From assembly GCA_032871835.1 (NCBI GenBank), contig CM065301.1, forward strand, positions 31,008,405 through 31,072,404: a stretch of DNA of 64,000 bases, in the 5' to 3' direction. The translations under genes and the position numbers were made by a program. The notes beneath the pieces are model-generated. The model was not told the origin of the DNA. It was given only the letters and a program-made list of their open reading frames with translations, and did not search any database. Each line of letters begins with the position of its first letter. Position 1 is the stretch's first letter. The DNA is from Dipteronia dyeriana. Taxonomy: Eukaryota; Streptophyta; Magnoliopsida; Sapindales; Sapindaceae. Shown here in pieces: positions 22,723-35,479 of this stretch.

Positions 22723-25202
22723 TGTTAGGATTATACTCGATAGCAAGAGTGTAATAGTGTAATTAACAATCTTTTTCATATGAATAAAGTGATTTCTAGT
22801 TTAACAAATCTTATAGCATTTATAGTTTCATTATTTTCATTGTCAAAAGTAAATAATCATAAGGTCAAAAGACTATGAGAAAATAAGAATTGTTCATACA
22901 TCTAGATATGTATAAGGTAGACACAATTCTTTAGTTAGTCTTGAATAATATTCACAACTTAAGATAGAAGGTTGGGCACCTTTATCTTGTTAAAGTTGTA
23001 GTTCTTTTGCTAGCATTTGAGTGGGATCAAATGTGTTATGATGAGTCTAAAATCATCAAAGTGTGGTGTCTTTGAGCAAAAGAATCTAGTGCACTGGGTG
23101 CATTGAATAGGATCAAAATGAAATACTTTATCTAGAACCGTCAATGGATAAAAGTTTTTATTTGAAGACAATCGGAGAGTCTTTCTCAATCCTGAGATAA
23201 ATGATGGATTTATGGTTGCAAGTGTTGTCATTTAAGCTATCAATGAGTATGATTATATAGCATAGTCTATCCTCGACAGTTTGGTGGTATTCATTTTTTA
23301 ATCGATAGAGGACTTCATTTATAGATATGGACATCGTGGCTCCATTTATTGAATGAGAGTAGAATACCATCATATGGATGTTTTGAGGTATTGGATATTA
23401 AATCTTAACGTTAAGTTTTCAATAGTATCTATTGAAACATGGCTTATGGACAAGTCAAAATATCCAAGTTCAAAATGTGGTCATATGAGCACATATGGTA
23501 ACTTGGAGAGCTATAGGCGGTCTATGAGTTCTTGGCGATTACTGGTATTCTTCACGAGGTTACACTTTCTCCAATAAGGTTGTCTAGGGTATGAATGAGT
23601 AACATCAACTTATTCTATCTTTATTTAAGAGTTCAATTTTAGTTCTTTAGTGGTTTGAACTAAAATTAAATAGATTGGACCTAAGTGAATCATTTGTTGA
23701 TTGTGATTGGGTTGTGTCTATTGGAGCTTAAATTTAGATAGCGCGACAAGATCCCTAATCCACACGAACTTGCATGGATCACTTGATATATTCTACCGGA
23801 CCAATAGGGGTCCATCTAGAATTGTAATAAGGCATGTGAACTTGTTTCTTTTTGTAAGAATAGGTCTAGTTCACATGTGGACTTTTTATTTAGGTCCAAT
23901 GGATTTAATAAAATGAGAAAAATAATATATGGCCTTTATACTAGGTATGGGCGGCAATGGCTATAAATAATAGCTTTAATATATTATTTTTATTTTATTA
24001 TTATTTAATTAAATGGAAATTAATTAATTTTCTTGATTAATTAATTAATTAATTAAAAGTCAAAATCTTTTCCTATTAGGAGATGATCTCCTAAAACTAT
24101 ACTATTGTTGGTAGTATAGTTAATGTTAAAGACTATATTTGATAAGTAGATAAATAAAATGAGTTATTTATCTAATCAAATTAGGAAGTCTTTAATATGG
24201 TTACAAACACACTATTGAGTAGGATTAGGAGTCTTGGTGTAGGAAAGAATTCTTTTTGGAAAAGGATTCTTGGTCACCAAGTAAAACTACTTAGTGGTAG
24301 AATTCTTATTTGAAAAGGATTCATAACCACCAAGTTAATCTACCTAAGGATAGTATTTTTGTCCATCAAGTAATCTTTATTAGGAGAGATTAAACACTCC
24401 TAATCTACTTCAAACAAGGGAATTTCGTTCATCACATGTATAATATAGGATATGATAGATTTCCTTCTAGATAAGGATTCTAACTACCAAATAAATCCAC
24501 CTAAAGAAAGGATTCTTGCCAACCAAGTGAATCCTTCTTAGGAAAGGATTTATGAACCTATATATATATATGTGGATGATAAATTCAATCAGCCCTAAGG
24601 CAATTAGAGGTAATTTCAGCCAAGCTTTATTTAAGAAAGAAAAAGTTTCGGCCATCACAGGAATTTTGAGGGAGAAAAATCTTATTTTACTGTAGACAAA
24701 ATTCGATCATCTCTAATCAATAGTGTGTGAATTCGGCCAAGTAGAGAAAAAAGGGGAACGTTTTTGTATTCGATAGTATACTAATATCCTTTACATCAAA
24801 AGGGTTTTGTGTACAACATCGAATCAAGGTTCACGTGAGTTACAATCAAATTGATTGATAATTCACAAGTGACCGAACGTTCTTGGATTTTTCTCTTGGA
24901 GGATATTTGTAACTAACAAAGAAAATATATTTGCTTTGTCTCCATCCTCAGGAATACAATTTAAAGAAAGTGAGCCCACATTCCTAGGTGATTCACGTTC
25001 GTGATTGGATTGGAAGATCTTACAGAATCAATTCGGCGCTTGTTCAATCGTCACACGAAAAAGGTACGATACTTTTATATACATCAATCAATCTAGGGTT
25101 AAGGTTCTCGTTGCATAAAAGAGAATTTTTTTTTTATACGAAAACCCTAATCTCGTTTTTTCTCACGCTTCCGCTGCGTTTTTAAACCGTTTTTTCCCTA
25201 CA
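22723..25202 (+). mobile_element. Cop1-B 5' LTR (longest complete copy)
   Basis: This 2,480-bp LTR runs from TGTTAGGATTATACTCG to TTTTTCCCTACA. It is the reference LTR used for the other copies. Its minisatellite at 24,250-24,545 has about six degenerate units of the GGATTCTTGG(T/C)CACCAAGTAAATCC type, more than the A or X LTRs. A TATATATATATG stretch follows at about 24,560. It is near-identical to the B 3' LTR segment at 28,651-30,009. Confidence 0.9.
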
Positions 25203-25204
25203 AT

Positions 25205-25216
25205 TGGTATCAGAGC
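25205..25216 (+). promoter_or_regulatory. Primer binding site of Cop1-B
   Basis: TGGTATCAGAGC, two bases after the LTR end, is a perfect initiator tRNA-Met primer site. Confidence 0.9.
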
Positions 25217-26578
25217 CTGGTTGTACCCTTGATTAATTGATGTATGTGTTCGTGAATCTTTTTCTTTTATTGTATATATGCATGTTTTAAAAAGAGATGG
25301 CACTCTAGGTATTCGCATATATATTTACATTGGAACGTATGGATATATATATATGTTTTATATGTGGATTGTTATTGCACAATTTTGGTCCTAGAATTTC
25401 AATGTAATTTTTTTTTGGGATTGTAACAACAAGGGTGGTCTATTATCACCATAATTTCCTTCTTGGTAGTTGCTAAGTTTTTTTTTTATATTTTTGTTGT
25501 TGTAATAATAATAAAAAGAAACTGCAGTATTTTGTTATGTAAATTCTTTTGTAATACATTCAAGTTTTGAAGACTCGAAGGTTTGAAGAATTAGGAGTAT
25601 CCAGAACAAGTTTGGGACCGTGCGAGCTGTAACAACTAATGTGCGTGCGAAGAGCGCGCAACCACGTTTGTTGTGGCATGGGTTGCGCACGGCAGCCCTT
25701 GTGGTAGCCATGGGCAGCGCATGGCAGCCCTTTATGGGCTTGTGACATGCGCACGCCCATTGGTAAGGGCAATGGGGCGCACGCCCATGAGAGGTAGCTG
25801 AGGGAGTCCGAAAGACGAAGGTCACGTGAAGACTTGTTCGCCAAGAAAGAGTTCTTGTATTCCAAGATAAATGTAATTTACTTGATTTTCTAGGATGGAC
25901 CAAAATTGTAGCTATTTATATTTTTATAAATATTGCAATGTTTGTCATTGTTTGATAACATGTCATATAGAATAGGAGTGCCACTCATATATCTCTTTTG
26001 GTATGAACATGCATTGAATTGTTTAAGTATCTAAATTGGCATCTAGATAACTTGGTAAATCATTCTTTGGAATTCGATCACACGACTTAAACAATTGAGT
26101 GGGAGAAGGTGTTTTGGAACACCTACGGCCTCCAAGTTTAGTTAAACTTTATGTTTCTTGAATAACCTCCCAAGAGGTATTCATGAATGGAATTTAGAAA
26201 GATACTTCCTTACAAGGATAGACTAGACAATTCGCCCAAACGATATCTACTCCCAAAGGGGGGATATTCGTGAGGGATTCTATTAAAGGTTGATAACTCG
26301 GTAACACACTCAATGTGAGTTTATTAATATCCTTCCAAGAGTTCTTGTTAATAAAATCACAAGGCTAAAAATAAAACGTTGGTTGTTATGTTAACAATTA
26401 GGTGGGACCTAGTCCAACTAGTAAATGGTGCGTACTCCCAAAGAAGGCATAACATTTATGGGTGTTGGATCACCGTTGAATTTTTACAATTGAATTATTT
26501 CATTTAATTCAAGATAAATATTCAAAAGTGCTATACCATGATTGTTTACTTATATAATTTTTTTTATTAAAAAGAAAT
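25217..26578 (+). mobile_element. Cop1-B untranslated leader
   Basis: Collinear with the A leader, with the GC-rich island at about 25,600-25,840. The 25,770 region (GGGGCGCACGCCCATGAGAGG) is the unoccupied site of the TRIM-like insertion found in A. The overlapping frames across the island do not match between copies, so it is taken as non-coding. Confidence 0.75.
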
Positions 26579-27055
26579 CATGACCCCATCCCTAATTAAT
26601 ATCCTAAAAGATAATACTTTAACTGGTGATAATTATGTCACATGAAAAAGGAATATTGGGTTGTTGTTGCAAGCTGAAAAGTATAAGCTCATTATGTATA
26701 TTCCTTAACCACCAAACTAATGAATTTTACTCAGGAAGCAAAGAGATGAGTATCAGTAGTGGAAGTCTTCAAATGAGATGGCTAAATGTACATTACATTA
26801 TGGCCATCATCTCCAACGTGATGCAAAAGCATCATGAAGGAATGGAGACTGCTGCCGATATTATGATGTCTCTAGACAAGGATTCATATGGTTGGTAAAG
26901 TTGCTACTGTTAAGACCCGTTAGAAGGTTAAGAGATAACAGAAGAAATAGCAACTTGAGCCTTCTTAGAAGGATACCAAGAAAGTAACCAAGATCAAAGG
27001 AAAGTGTTTCTTTTGTGGTGAAAATGGTCAAAGGAATAGACTGGATTAGAATGAA
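26579..27055 (+). pseudogene. Cop1-B gag, deleted and fused past the protease
   Basis: It starts at ATGACCCCATCCC. The capsid region is cut after MMSLDKD (about 26,880) and joined to the lysine-rich linker GGTAAAGTTGCTACTG. Several stops follow. The zinc knuckle begins CFFCGEN and then jumps directly to the sequence that follows protease (RNRLD, NEFNLHLGN). The same junction occurs in C on the opposite strand, so it was inherited from a common protease-less ancestor. Confidence 0.8.
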
Positions 27056-28320
27056 TTCAACTTGCATTTAGGCAATAGAGAGTTGGTGTCTACTAGTGTA
27101 GTGGGAGATATTAGAATCAATTTTGATTCTTATAGGCATTTAGATTTAATAAACGTTTATTGTGTACCAATATTCAAGAGGAATTTAATTTCGGTCTCTT
27201 GTCTAAATAAATTTGGATATTTGGTTAATTGGTTAATTTAATAAAGGTTTTATTAGTAAGAATAACAAATTTATTTGCAAAAGTATATTGGAAAATGGTT
27301 TATTTTATTTGTATGGAAATATCTCTCACTTGTTAGACACGGAATCAACAGAACCCAATCATAAAAGAGTAAAATTATCAAAAGATGAAACCTACCTGTG
27401 GCATTTATGCCTAGGTCATATTAACCTTAATAGGATTAAAAGATTGGTATGTGACGGACCTCTAAGTGACTTAAAGGTTGATGATCTACCAACTTGTGAA
27501 TCTTGTTTGGAAGGTAAAATGACTAAAAGGTCGTTTACGACCAAAGGTGCAAGAGCCATCGAATGTTTAGGATTGATACACATTGATGTGTGTGGACCTA
27601 TGAGCATTCAAGCTAGAGGTGGATATGAGTACTTCATCACTTTCACGGATGATCTCAAGATTTGGCTATGTGTGTCTCATGAGACATAAGTCGGATGCTT
27701 TTGATATGTTCAAAGCATTTAAAGCTGAAGTGGAAAATCAGCTTGAGAAACGTATAAAAATCTTGAGGTCTGATCGTGGTGGAGAATATCTATTTGGTGA
27801 GTTTCAGTAATATCTTATTGATAATGGAATAATTTCTCAGTTTTCTGCACCAGGCACACCTCAACAAAATGGGGTGGCAGAAAGGAGAAATAGAACTCTT
27901 CTGGATATGGTTAGGTATATGTTGAGTTATTCAACGCTCCCTAGTTCTTTTTGGGGATATGCTTTACAAACTGCCATGTATATTCTAAACGATGTACGAT
28001 CTAAGTCAGTTCCTAAAACACCGCATGAGTTGTGGACTAGGCGAAAGTCTAGTTTACAACACTTAAGGATATTTGGATGTCCTGCGCACGTGTTAAAAAG
28101 AAAGACAGATAAGATGAAGTCATGTTCAGAAACATGCATATTTGTAGGGTATCCAAAAGGAACAAAAGGATATTATTTTTATAGTCCTTCAGATCTTAAA
28201 GTATTTGTTTCGACAAATGCCAAATTTTTAGAAGAGGACTATATGAATAATATTGTGCCTAAAAGTAGAATTGTCCTAAATGAGCTTTTAGGGGATACAA
28301 TTCCACAAGAGGTTTCGTAA
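27056..28320 (+). pseudogene. Cop1-B integrase
   Basis: Pre-integrase and core are well preserved. They include [31 protein letters not shown] with the first catalytic Asp, RSDRGGEYLFGEFQ and [15 protein letters not shown], followed by [15 protein letters not shown] one-base frameshift near 27,655 and a TAA at 27,808-27,810 (CAA in A) interrupt it. The frame ends at a TAA at 28,318 that replaces a Gln codon. Confidence 0.85.
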
Positions 28321-28650
28321 CCAAGCCCAATTGTAAGTTCCGTACCAATACAAGATCAACAATCTACCATACCTTATCATTATGGGAGGGTTATTAGACA
28401 ACCCGAGAGATACATCTGTCTAGGAGAATCTGTAGAGAATCTTTCGGACGACGATGATCCCTATACGTACAAGGATGCAATGGAAGATGTTGATAGTCAC
28501 CATTTGCAAAAGGAAATGCAATCCGAAATTGAATCTATGTTCAAAAATAAAGTCTGTTCTCTTGTAGACTTGCCTTAAGGGATAAAACCCATTGGAGTAG
28601 GGGCAGCCATATGGAGGAGTATCAAGCAATCTTGCATTGCTGATTCCACC
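28321..28650 (+). pseudogene. Cop1-B pol remnant, reverse transcriptase deleted
   Basis: The connector upstream of RT (YTYKDAMEDVD, EIESMFKNKV) reaches GIKPIG at about 28,595. It then jumps directly to the RNase H start (AAIWRSIKQSCIADSTM), which is fused at 28,651 to the inside of the LTR. The whole RT catalytic domain and most of RNase H are missing. Confidence 0.82.
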
Positions 28651-30009
28651 ATGAGTCTAAAATCATCAAAGTGTGATGTCTTTAGGCAAAAGAATCTAGT
28701 GCACTGGGTGCATTGAATAGGATCAAAATGAAATACTTTATCTAGAACCGTCAATGGATACAAGTTTTTATTTGAAGACAATCGGAGAGTCTATCTCAAT
28801 CCTGAGATAAATGATGGACTTATGGTAGCAAGTGTTGTCATTTGAGCTATCAATGAGTACGATTATATAGCATAGTCTATCCTTGATAGTTTTGTGGTAT
28901 TCATTTGTTAATCGATAGAGGACTTCATTTATAAATATGGACATCGTGGCTCCATTTATTGAATGAGAGTAGAATACCATCATATGGACGTTTTGAGGTA
29001 TTGGATATTAAATCTTAACGTTAAGTTTTCAATAGTGTCTATTGAAACATGGCTTCTGGACTAGTCAAAATATCCAAGTTCAAAATGTGGTCATATGAGT
29101 AAATACGGTAACTTGGAGAGCTATAGGCGGTCTATGAGTTCTTGGCCATTACTGGTATTCTTCACGAGAATACACTTTCTCCAATAAGGTTGTCTAGGGT
29201 ATGAATGAGTAACATCAACTTATTCTATCTTTATTTAAGAGTTCAATTTTAGTTCTTTAGTGGAATGAACTAAAATTAAATATATTGGACCTAAGTGAAT
29301 CATTTGTTGATTGTGATTGGGTTGTGTCTATTGGAGCTTAAATTTAGATAGCCCGCCAAGATCCCCAATCCACACGAACTTGCATGGATCACTTGATATA
29401 TTCTACCGGACCAATAGGGGTCCATCTAGAATTGTAATAAGGCATGTGAACTTGTTTCGTTTTGTAAGAATATGTCTAGTTCACATGTGGACTTTTTATT
29501 TAGGTCCAATGGATTTAATAAAATGAGAAAAATAATATATGTCCTTTATACTAGGTATGGGCGGCAATGGCTATAAATAATAGCTTTAATATATTATTTT
29601 TATTTTATTATTATTTAATTAAATGGAAATTAATTAATTTGTTGATTAATTAATTATTTAATTAAAAGTCAAAATCTATTCCTATTAGGAGATGGTCTCC
29701 TAAAACTATACTATTGTTGGTAGTATAGTTAATGTTAACGACTATATTTGATAAGTAGATAAATAAAATGAGTTATTTATCTAATCAAATTAGGAAGTCT
29801 TTAATATGGTTACAAACACACTATTGAGTAGGATTAGGAGTCTTGGTGTAGGAAAGAATTCTTTTTGGAAAAGGATTCTTGGTCACCAAGTAAAACTACT
29901 TAGTGGTAGAATTCTTATTTGAAAAGGATTCATAACCACCAAGTTAATCTACCTAAGGATAGGATTTTTTTCCATCAAGTAATCTTTATTAGGAGAGATT
30001 CAACACTCC
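28651..30009 (+). mobile_element. Cop1-B 3' LTR, truncated at both ends
   Basis: It lacks the first ~315 bp of the LTR and everything after ...AACACTCCT, which is position 24,400 in the 5' LTR. The segment is almost identical to 23,040-24,400, so this is the partner LTR. At about 30,010 it runs straight into minus-strand Cop1-C pol with only two or three bases of overlap, which indicates a deletion junction. Confidence 0.88.
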
Positions 30010-31016
30010 TTAGAAACTTGTTGCTTAGAAAGTTTGATTCCATGTCTGAAAGGGAACATACCTTTCTTGGAATCTTGCATGGAAAAACTAGACAAAATTT
30101 TATCTATGTATGAAGCTTGGGATAATGCAATCGTTCTATTCTTTCTATCTCTTATGACTTGGATACCAAGAATATAACTTGCTTTTAATAAGTCCTTCAT
30201 ATCAAATTGTTTTGCCAACCATTCTTTTATTGATGTCAATACACCTACACTATTCCGATGAGTAGTATATCACCAATGTAAAGAACTAGGAAAACCAACT
30301 TGACTCCTTTAATCCTTTTGTATACACAAGGTTCGTCAAGGTTTTGAATAAATCCAAAACTTTTCACGGCTCGATCGAACCTTATGTTCTAGGATCTGAA
30401 TGCTTTCTTCAATCCATATATGGATCTTTGCAACTTTCATACCCTTTCCTCTTGGCCTTTTTCAATAAATCCTTCCGGTTGCATCATGCAGATGCTTTCG
30501 TCTAGACTTCCATTAAGAAAAGTTGTCTTGACGTCCATTTGCCAAATCTATAGGTCTAGAGATGCCGCAATGAATAAGAGTATCCTAATGGATTTAAGCA
30601 TGGCCACAAGAGAGTGTTTCTTCATAATCGATTCCTTCTTTCTGCGTATAACCTCTAGCTACCAATCTAGCTTTAAAGGTTTTCACCTTTCCATCCATTC
30701 CTCGTTTCCTCTTGTATACCCACTTGCACCCGGTGGGTTTTATCCCTTTAGGCAAGTCTACAAGAGACCAGACTTTGTTTTTGAACATAGATTCAATTTC
30801 GGATTGCATTACCTTTTGCCATAAACGACAATCAACATCTTCCATTGCTTCTTTGTACGTATTAGGATCATCGTTGTCGGGAAGATTCTCTACAGATTCT
30901 CCTAGACCGATGTATCTCTCGGGTTGTCTAACAACCCTCCCACTACGATGAGGTATGGTAGATTATTGATCTTGTGTTGGTTCAAAACTTTCAATTAGGC
31001 TTGGTTGCGAAACCTC
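30010..31016 (-). pseudogene. Cop1-C reverse transcriptase
   Basis: Read leftwards: [38 protein letters not shown], the polymerase region (stops and shifts around 30,250-30,590), then GIQVIRDRKNRT and SMQDSKKGMFPF. It is cut at 30,010 by the junction with B. The YVDD region reads as a damaged GDIL-like sequence near 30,270. It is non-functional. Confidence 0.82.
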
Positions 31017-32260
31017 TTATGGAATTGTATCCCCTAAAAGCTCATTCAGGACAGTTTTACTTTTAGGCTCAAAAATATTCATATAGTACTCTTCCAAAAA
31101 TGTAGCATTTGTCGAAACAAAAACTTTAAAATCTAAAGAACCATAAAAATAATATCCTTTTGTTCCTTTTGGATACCCTACAAATATGCATGTCTCTGAA
31201 TGAGACTCCATCTTTCCGTCTTTCCATTCAACATGTGTGCGGGACATCCAAATATCCTTAAGTGTTGTAAACAAGGCTTTCGCCCGGTCCACAACTCATG
31301 CGGTGTTTTTAGGAACCGACTAAGATGGTACATCCTTTAAAATGTACATAGCAGTTTGTAAAGCATACCCCTAAAAAGAATTAGGGAGCGTTGAATAAGT
31401 CAACATAGACCTAACCATGTCCAAAAGAGTTCTATTTCTCCTTTCCCCCACCCCATTTTGTTGAGATGTACCTGGTGAAGAAAACTGAGAAATTATCCCA
31501 TTATCAATAAGATATTGCTGAAACTCATCAGATAGATATTCTCCACCACGATCAGACCTTAAAATTTTTATACTTTTCTCAAGCTGATTTTCTACTTCAG
31601 CTTTAAATGCTTTGAACATGTTAAAAGCATCCGACTTATGTCTCGTGAGATACACACATCCAAATCTTGAGTGATCATCCGTTAAAGTGATGAAGTACTC
31701 ATATCCACCTCTAGCTTGAATGCTCATAGGTCCACACACATCAATGTGTTTCAATCCTAAACATTCGATGGCTCTTGTGCCTTTGGTCGTAAATGACCTT
31801 TTGGTCATTTTACCTTCCTAAGAAGATTCATAAGTTGGTAGATCGTCAACCTTTAAGTCACGCAAAGATCCGTCACTTACCAATCTTTTAAACCTATTAA
31901 AGTTAATATGATCTAGGCGCAAATGCCATAGGTAGGTTTCATCTTTTGATAATTTTACTCATTTATGATTAGGTTCCGTTGATTACGTGTCTAACAAGTG
32001 AGAGATATTTCCATGCAAGTAGAATAAACCGTTTTCCAATGTACCTTTACAAACAAATTTGTTATTCTTACTAATAATAAAACCTTTATTAAAAGTAACC
32101 GAATATAAAAATTTATTTAGACAAGAGACCGAAATTAAATTCCTCTTGAATTGTGGTACATAATAAAAGTTTATTAAAACTAATTGCCTATAAGAATCTA
32201 AATTAATTCTAATATCTCCCACTACACTAGTAGACACCATTGCTCATTGCCTAAATGCAA
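31017..32260 (-). pseudogene. Cop1-C integrase
   Basis: Three frames cover it: 31,983-32,240 (the region before the HHCC domain, SVVGDIRINLDSYRQL), 31,371-31,808 (LKHIDVCGPMS with the catalytic Asp, [36 protein letters not shown]) and 31,017-31,292 ([14 protein letters not shown]). Frame breaks and a stop at 31,809-31,982 disable it. Confidence 0.85.
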
Positions 32261-33004
32261 GTTGAATTCATTCTTATTCAGTCTATTCCTTCGACCCTTT
32301 TCACCACAAAGGAAACACTTCCCTTTGATCTTGGTTACTTTCTTGGTCTTCTTCTAAGTAGGCCCTAGTTGATTTTTCTTTTGTTGTCTCTTGACTTCTT
32401 ACGGGTCATTAACAGTAGCAACTTACCAAGCATATGAATCTCTTGACCATTACCTTTCACAAGGATTTTCATGGTACTTTGAACATCTTGCATCAGGCCT
32501 TGCAAGATGTATTCCTTATTGTTCAAGGTGTAGTCCAACTTAAACCGATCAAAGGAATCTAACAGTGAGTTGAAAATCATGTCAATTTTCATCTCATCAT
32601 CTATCTCAGTACCATTTAGTTCAACAATGTTGAGATGTGCTATGACTTTCATCATGTGATCTTTCACATCCTGTCCAGGTTTCATCCTAAGATTTATAAA
32701 AGCATTCACTACCTCTCTCTTAGTCGTCCTAGACCTCATAGCAAACATCTCCTATAGAGACATCATTATATCGGCAGCAGATGGCCATACTGTAACGTAC
32801 ATTTAGCCATCTCATTTGAAGACTTCCACTACCGATACTCACCTATTTGCTCCTGAGTAGATTCATTAGTTTGGTGTTTAAGGAATAGACATAACAAATT
32901 TATGTTTTTCAGCTTGCAATAACAACTCAATTTTCCTTTTCCATGTGACATAATTATCATCAGTTAAAGTATTATCTTTTAGGATGTTGATTAGGGATGG
33001 GGTT
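32261..33004 (-). pseudogene. Cop1-C gag, start codon lost, protease deleted
   Basis: The equivalent of the ATG start reads ATA at about 33,004. The body (MFAMRSRTTKREVV, MKPGQDVKDHMMKVIAHLN, DSFDRFKLDYTLNNKEY) is followed by the lysine-rich linker. The zinc knuckle CFLCGEKG then joins RRNRLN, NEFNLHLG at about 32,290-32,310, with no protease between. B has the same junction. Stops occur at about 32,752 and 32,355. Confidence 0.82.
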
Positions 33005-33619
33005 ATGATTTCTATATATTAACAAAAATTATATAAGTAAATAATCACGATAAAGCACTTTCGAATATTTATCTTGAATAAAATAAAATAATTCAATTGT
33101 AAAAATTCAACGGTGATCCAACACCCATAAATGTCACGCCTCCTTTGGGAGTTCGCAACATCTACTAGTTGGACTAGGTCCCACCTAATTGTTAACATAA
33201 CAACAAACGTTTTCAATTTTAGCCTTTCAATTTTATTAACAAGAACTCTTGGGAGGATATTAATAAAATTACATTGAGTGTGTTATCAAGTTATCAACCT
33301 TCGATATAATCCCTCACGAATACCCCTCCCTTGGGAGTAGATATCATTTGGGCTAATTGTCTAGTCTATCCTTGTAAGGAAGTATCTTGCTAAATTCCAT
33401 TCATGAATACCTTTTGGGAGGTTATTACACAAAACATAAATCTCAACTAAACTTGGAGGCCGTAGGTGTTCCAAAACACCTTCTCCCACTCAATTATTTA
33501 AGGTGTGTGATCGAATTCCAAAGAATGATTTACCAAGTTATCTAGATGCCAATTTAGATACCTAAACCATTCTATGCATGTTCATACCAAAAGAGATATA
33601 TGAGTGGCACTCCCATTCT
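33005..33619 (-). mobile_element. Cop1-C leader, gag-proximal part
   Basis: Non-coding and collinear in reverse with 25,985-26,578. It is interrupted by solo LTR S2 at the CATAT/ATATG site (33,620-33,624). Confidence 0.75.
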
Positions 33620-34382
33620 ATATGTGTTGGGTTTTTTATTGTGTTGGCATTAATTCCATATCAAAATGATGTTTACCTGTAATGATTTAGTTGTTTATAT
33701 TCATGATTATTCAAGCGTCAAAGAAGAAGGAACAAGTATTCAAAGCAAGTTTCAAAGTCTTCAAAGAGAAAGGATGCAATATGGTTCTACAAAGGTATAC
33801 TAAGACCTTATCTTTCTCTTACAAGGCTTAGGCACACACACACAATTCATACATTTATGTCTTTGCATAGTTGTGCACCATTATAGACACACACACACAC
33901 ACAATTCATAAATTTGTGTCCCTGCATAGTTGTGCACCATGTATAACACATTCACACACTTGAAGATGAATGCTCATGCATTGGTATGAAAATAACATAT
34001 TTCGGAAAATGTATGATTAGAGACTATCTCTATATAGTTTGCATTCTAGTGTCAATTGTGTTCGTATGTATATATATTTGTATAACATGGATATTGAACT
34101 TGATTTTAGTCTTAAATCATTCTTGATTGAGTTCCGGTCATTTCGGTTACTCATACTATTGATTTCAAGTTCTAAGTCAAAAGATACTACACTTTCAACT
34201 CATGTTGCATACATTGTCTTCGTCTTCGTATATTGAGTCGAATTATTATTTTTTGGGTTGACTATCTTATATGTCTATGTCCGTGAGAGAGTTAATATTT
34301 GTAATCCACAAACGGATTTGAATTCTGAGTTCGAAGGCCGGAGAATGATCAAAGAATGCAAAGGGAACGCGCGAGGAAAAGA

Positions 34383-34495
34383 TGTGCAACCAAGCACTCT
34401 TTCCCGAGATGGCACGTGGCCATCTCGGAACAGAATGCTTGCTGCCTCGAGATGCCCAAGAATCATCTCAGGCAGCAAACATGCTTGGTGCACTT
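34383..34495. repeat. Foldback region in S2
   Basis: Outer arms GTGCAACCAAGCA (34,383) and TGCTTGGTGCAC (about 34,482) nearly pair. Inside lies a perfect 10-bp hairpin CCGAGATGGC / GCCATCTCGG with a 5-nt loop at about 34,401-34,425. The position matches the hairpin in S1. Confidence 0.7.
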
Positions 34496-35479
34496 AAGGT
34501 CGTTTTGGTTAATTTTCTCGTATTATTTTCCCTCTCCTTTATATATCCCTTCCCTCTCACATTTCATTCTAAGAATAGATTCAAAATTTGAGTGCAGAAT
34601 TTTCTCCCATATTTTCTCACCTTCCAAACAACATAACTTCTTCATTTGAACTCCGAATTGAGTGATTCAAAGTTGAGAGTGTTTATCTATTCATCCTCCA
34701 TCGTTTTTCTGAAGGTTTGAGTTAGTTTTATTCCTTTGTTTTTAGTCTAACCTCACAAAAACGGGATTGCACCAAATCAACTAAGGTATTGATTTTCTCT
34801 CAAATTTTTCTTTTAAAACTTGGTCAGTTGCCTTGGGTTTTCTTTCAACATATATATGTGTCTTGTGATTATTTTGATTTGAGTTTTGAACTCATTTAAA
34901 GCTAGATTAAGTTTCAATTAAAATTTTACATGTTGAGTTAGGCTTTGATTTTGCCTATGTTTTCATATGTTTGGGATTGTATTGTGCTAGCTTTGATTCT
35001 AGAACTATTTGATAATCTTTAATTGATTGATTTTGTGAAAAATAGTTCCTCACATGTATTAGGCTCTCTTTGGTCGAAATCTCACTATAATACATGTGCT
35101 TGTGTTCTTTTGAGCTATTCATGTGCTTTGATGAATCTATGAATAGGAAATATGCTCTAGAACTCATTGCTTTAATCTAAATGACTTTGTCACATGATTT
35201 TAGCATATTTTTGGTATATCAGATTTAAACTTGATTATATGTTAATTGAACATATCTTGTGATTCAAGTTTTAAATCTATGCATGTATCTAGGTTGTAAT
35301 TAATGTGGAATATATCTTACATGATCTAGATGGATTAAACATGCATGATTGACTAGACTACATTTTTTTTGTGCATTCATTCTCATGTCTAGTATTTTCC
35401 ATAGGATGTGTTGATCATAACATTCTATGTTATGTCCTTATTTGCGTTTTGTATTCATGATCACCTAGATGCCTTGTGA

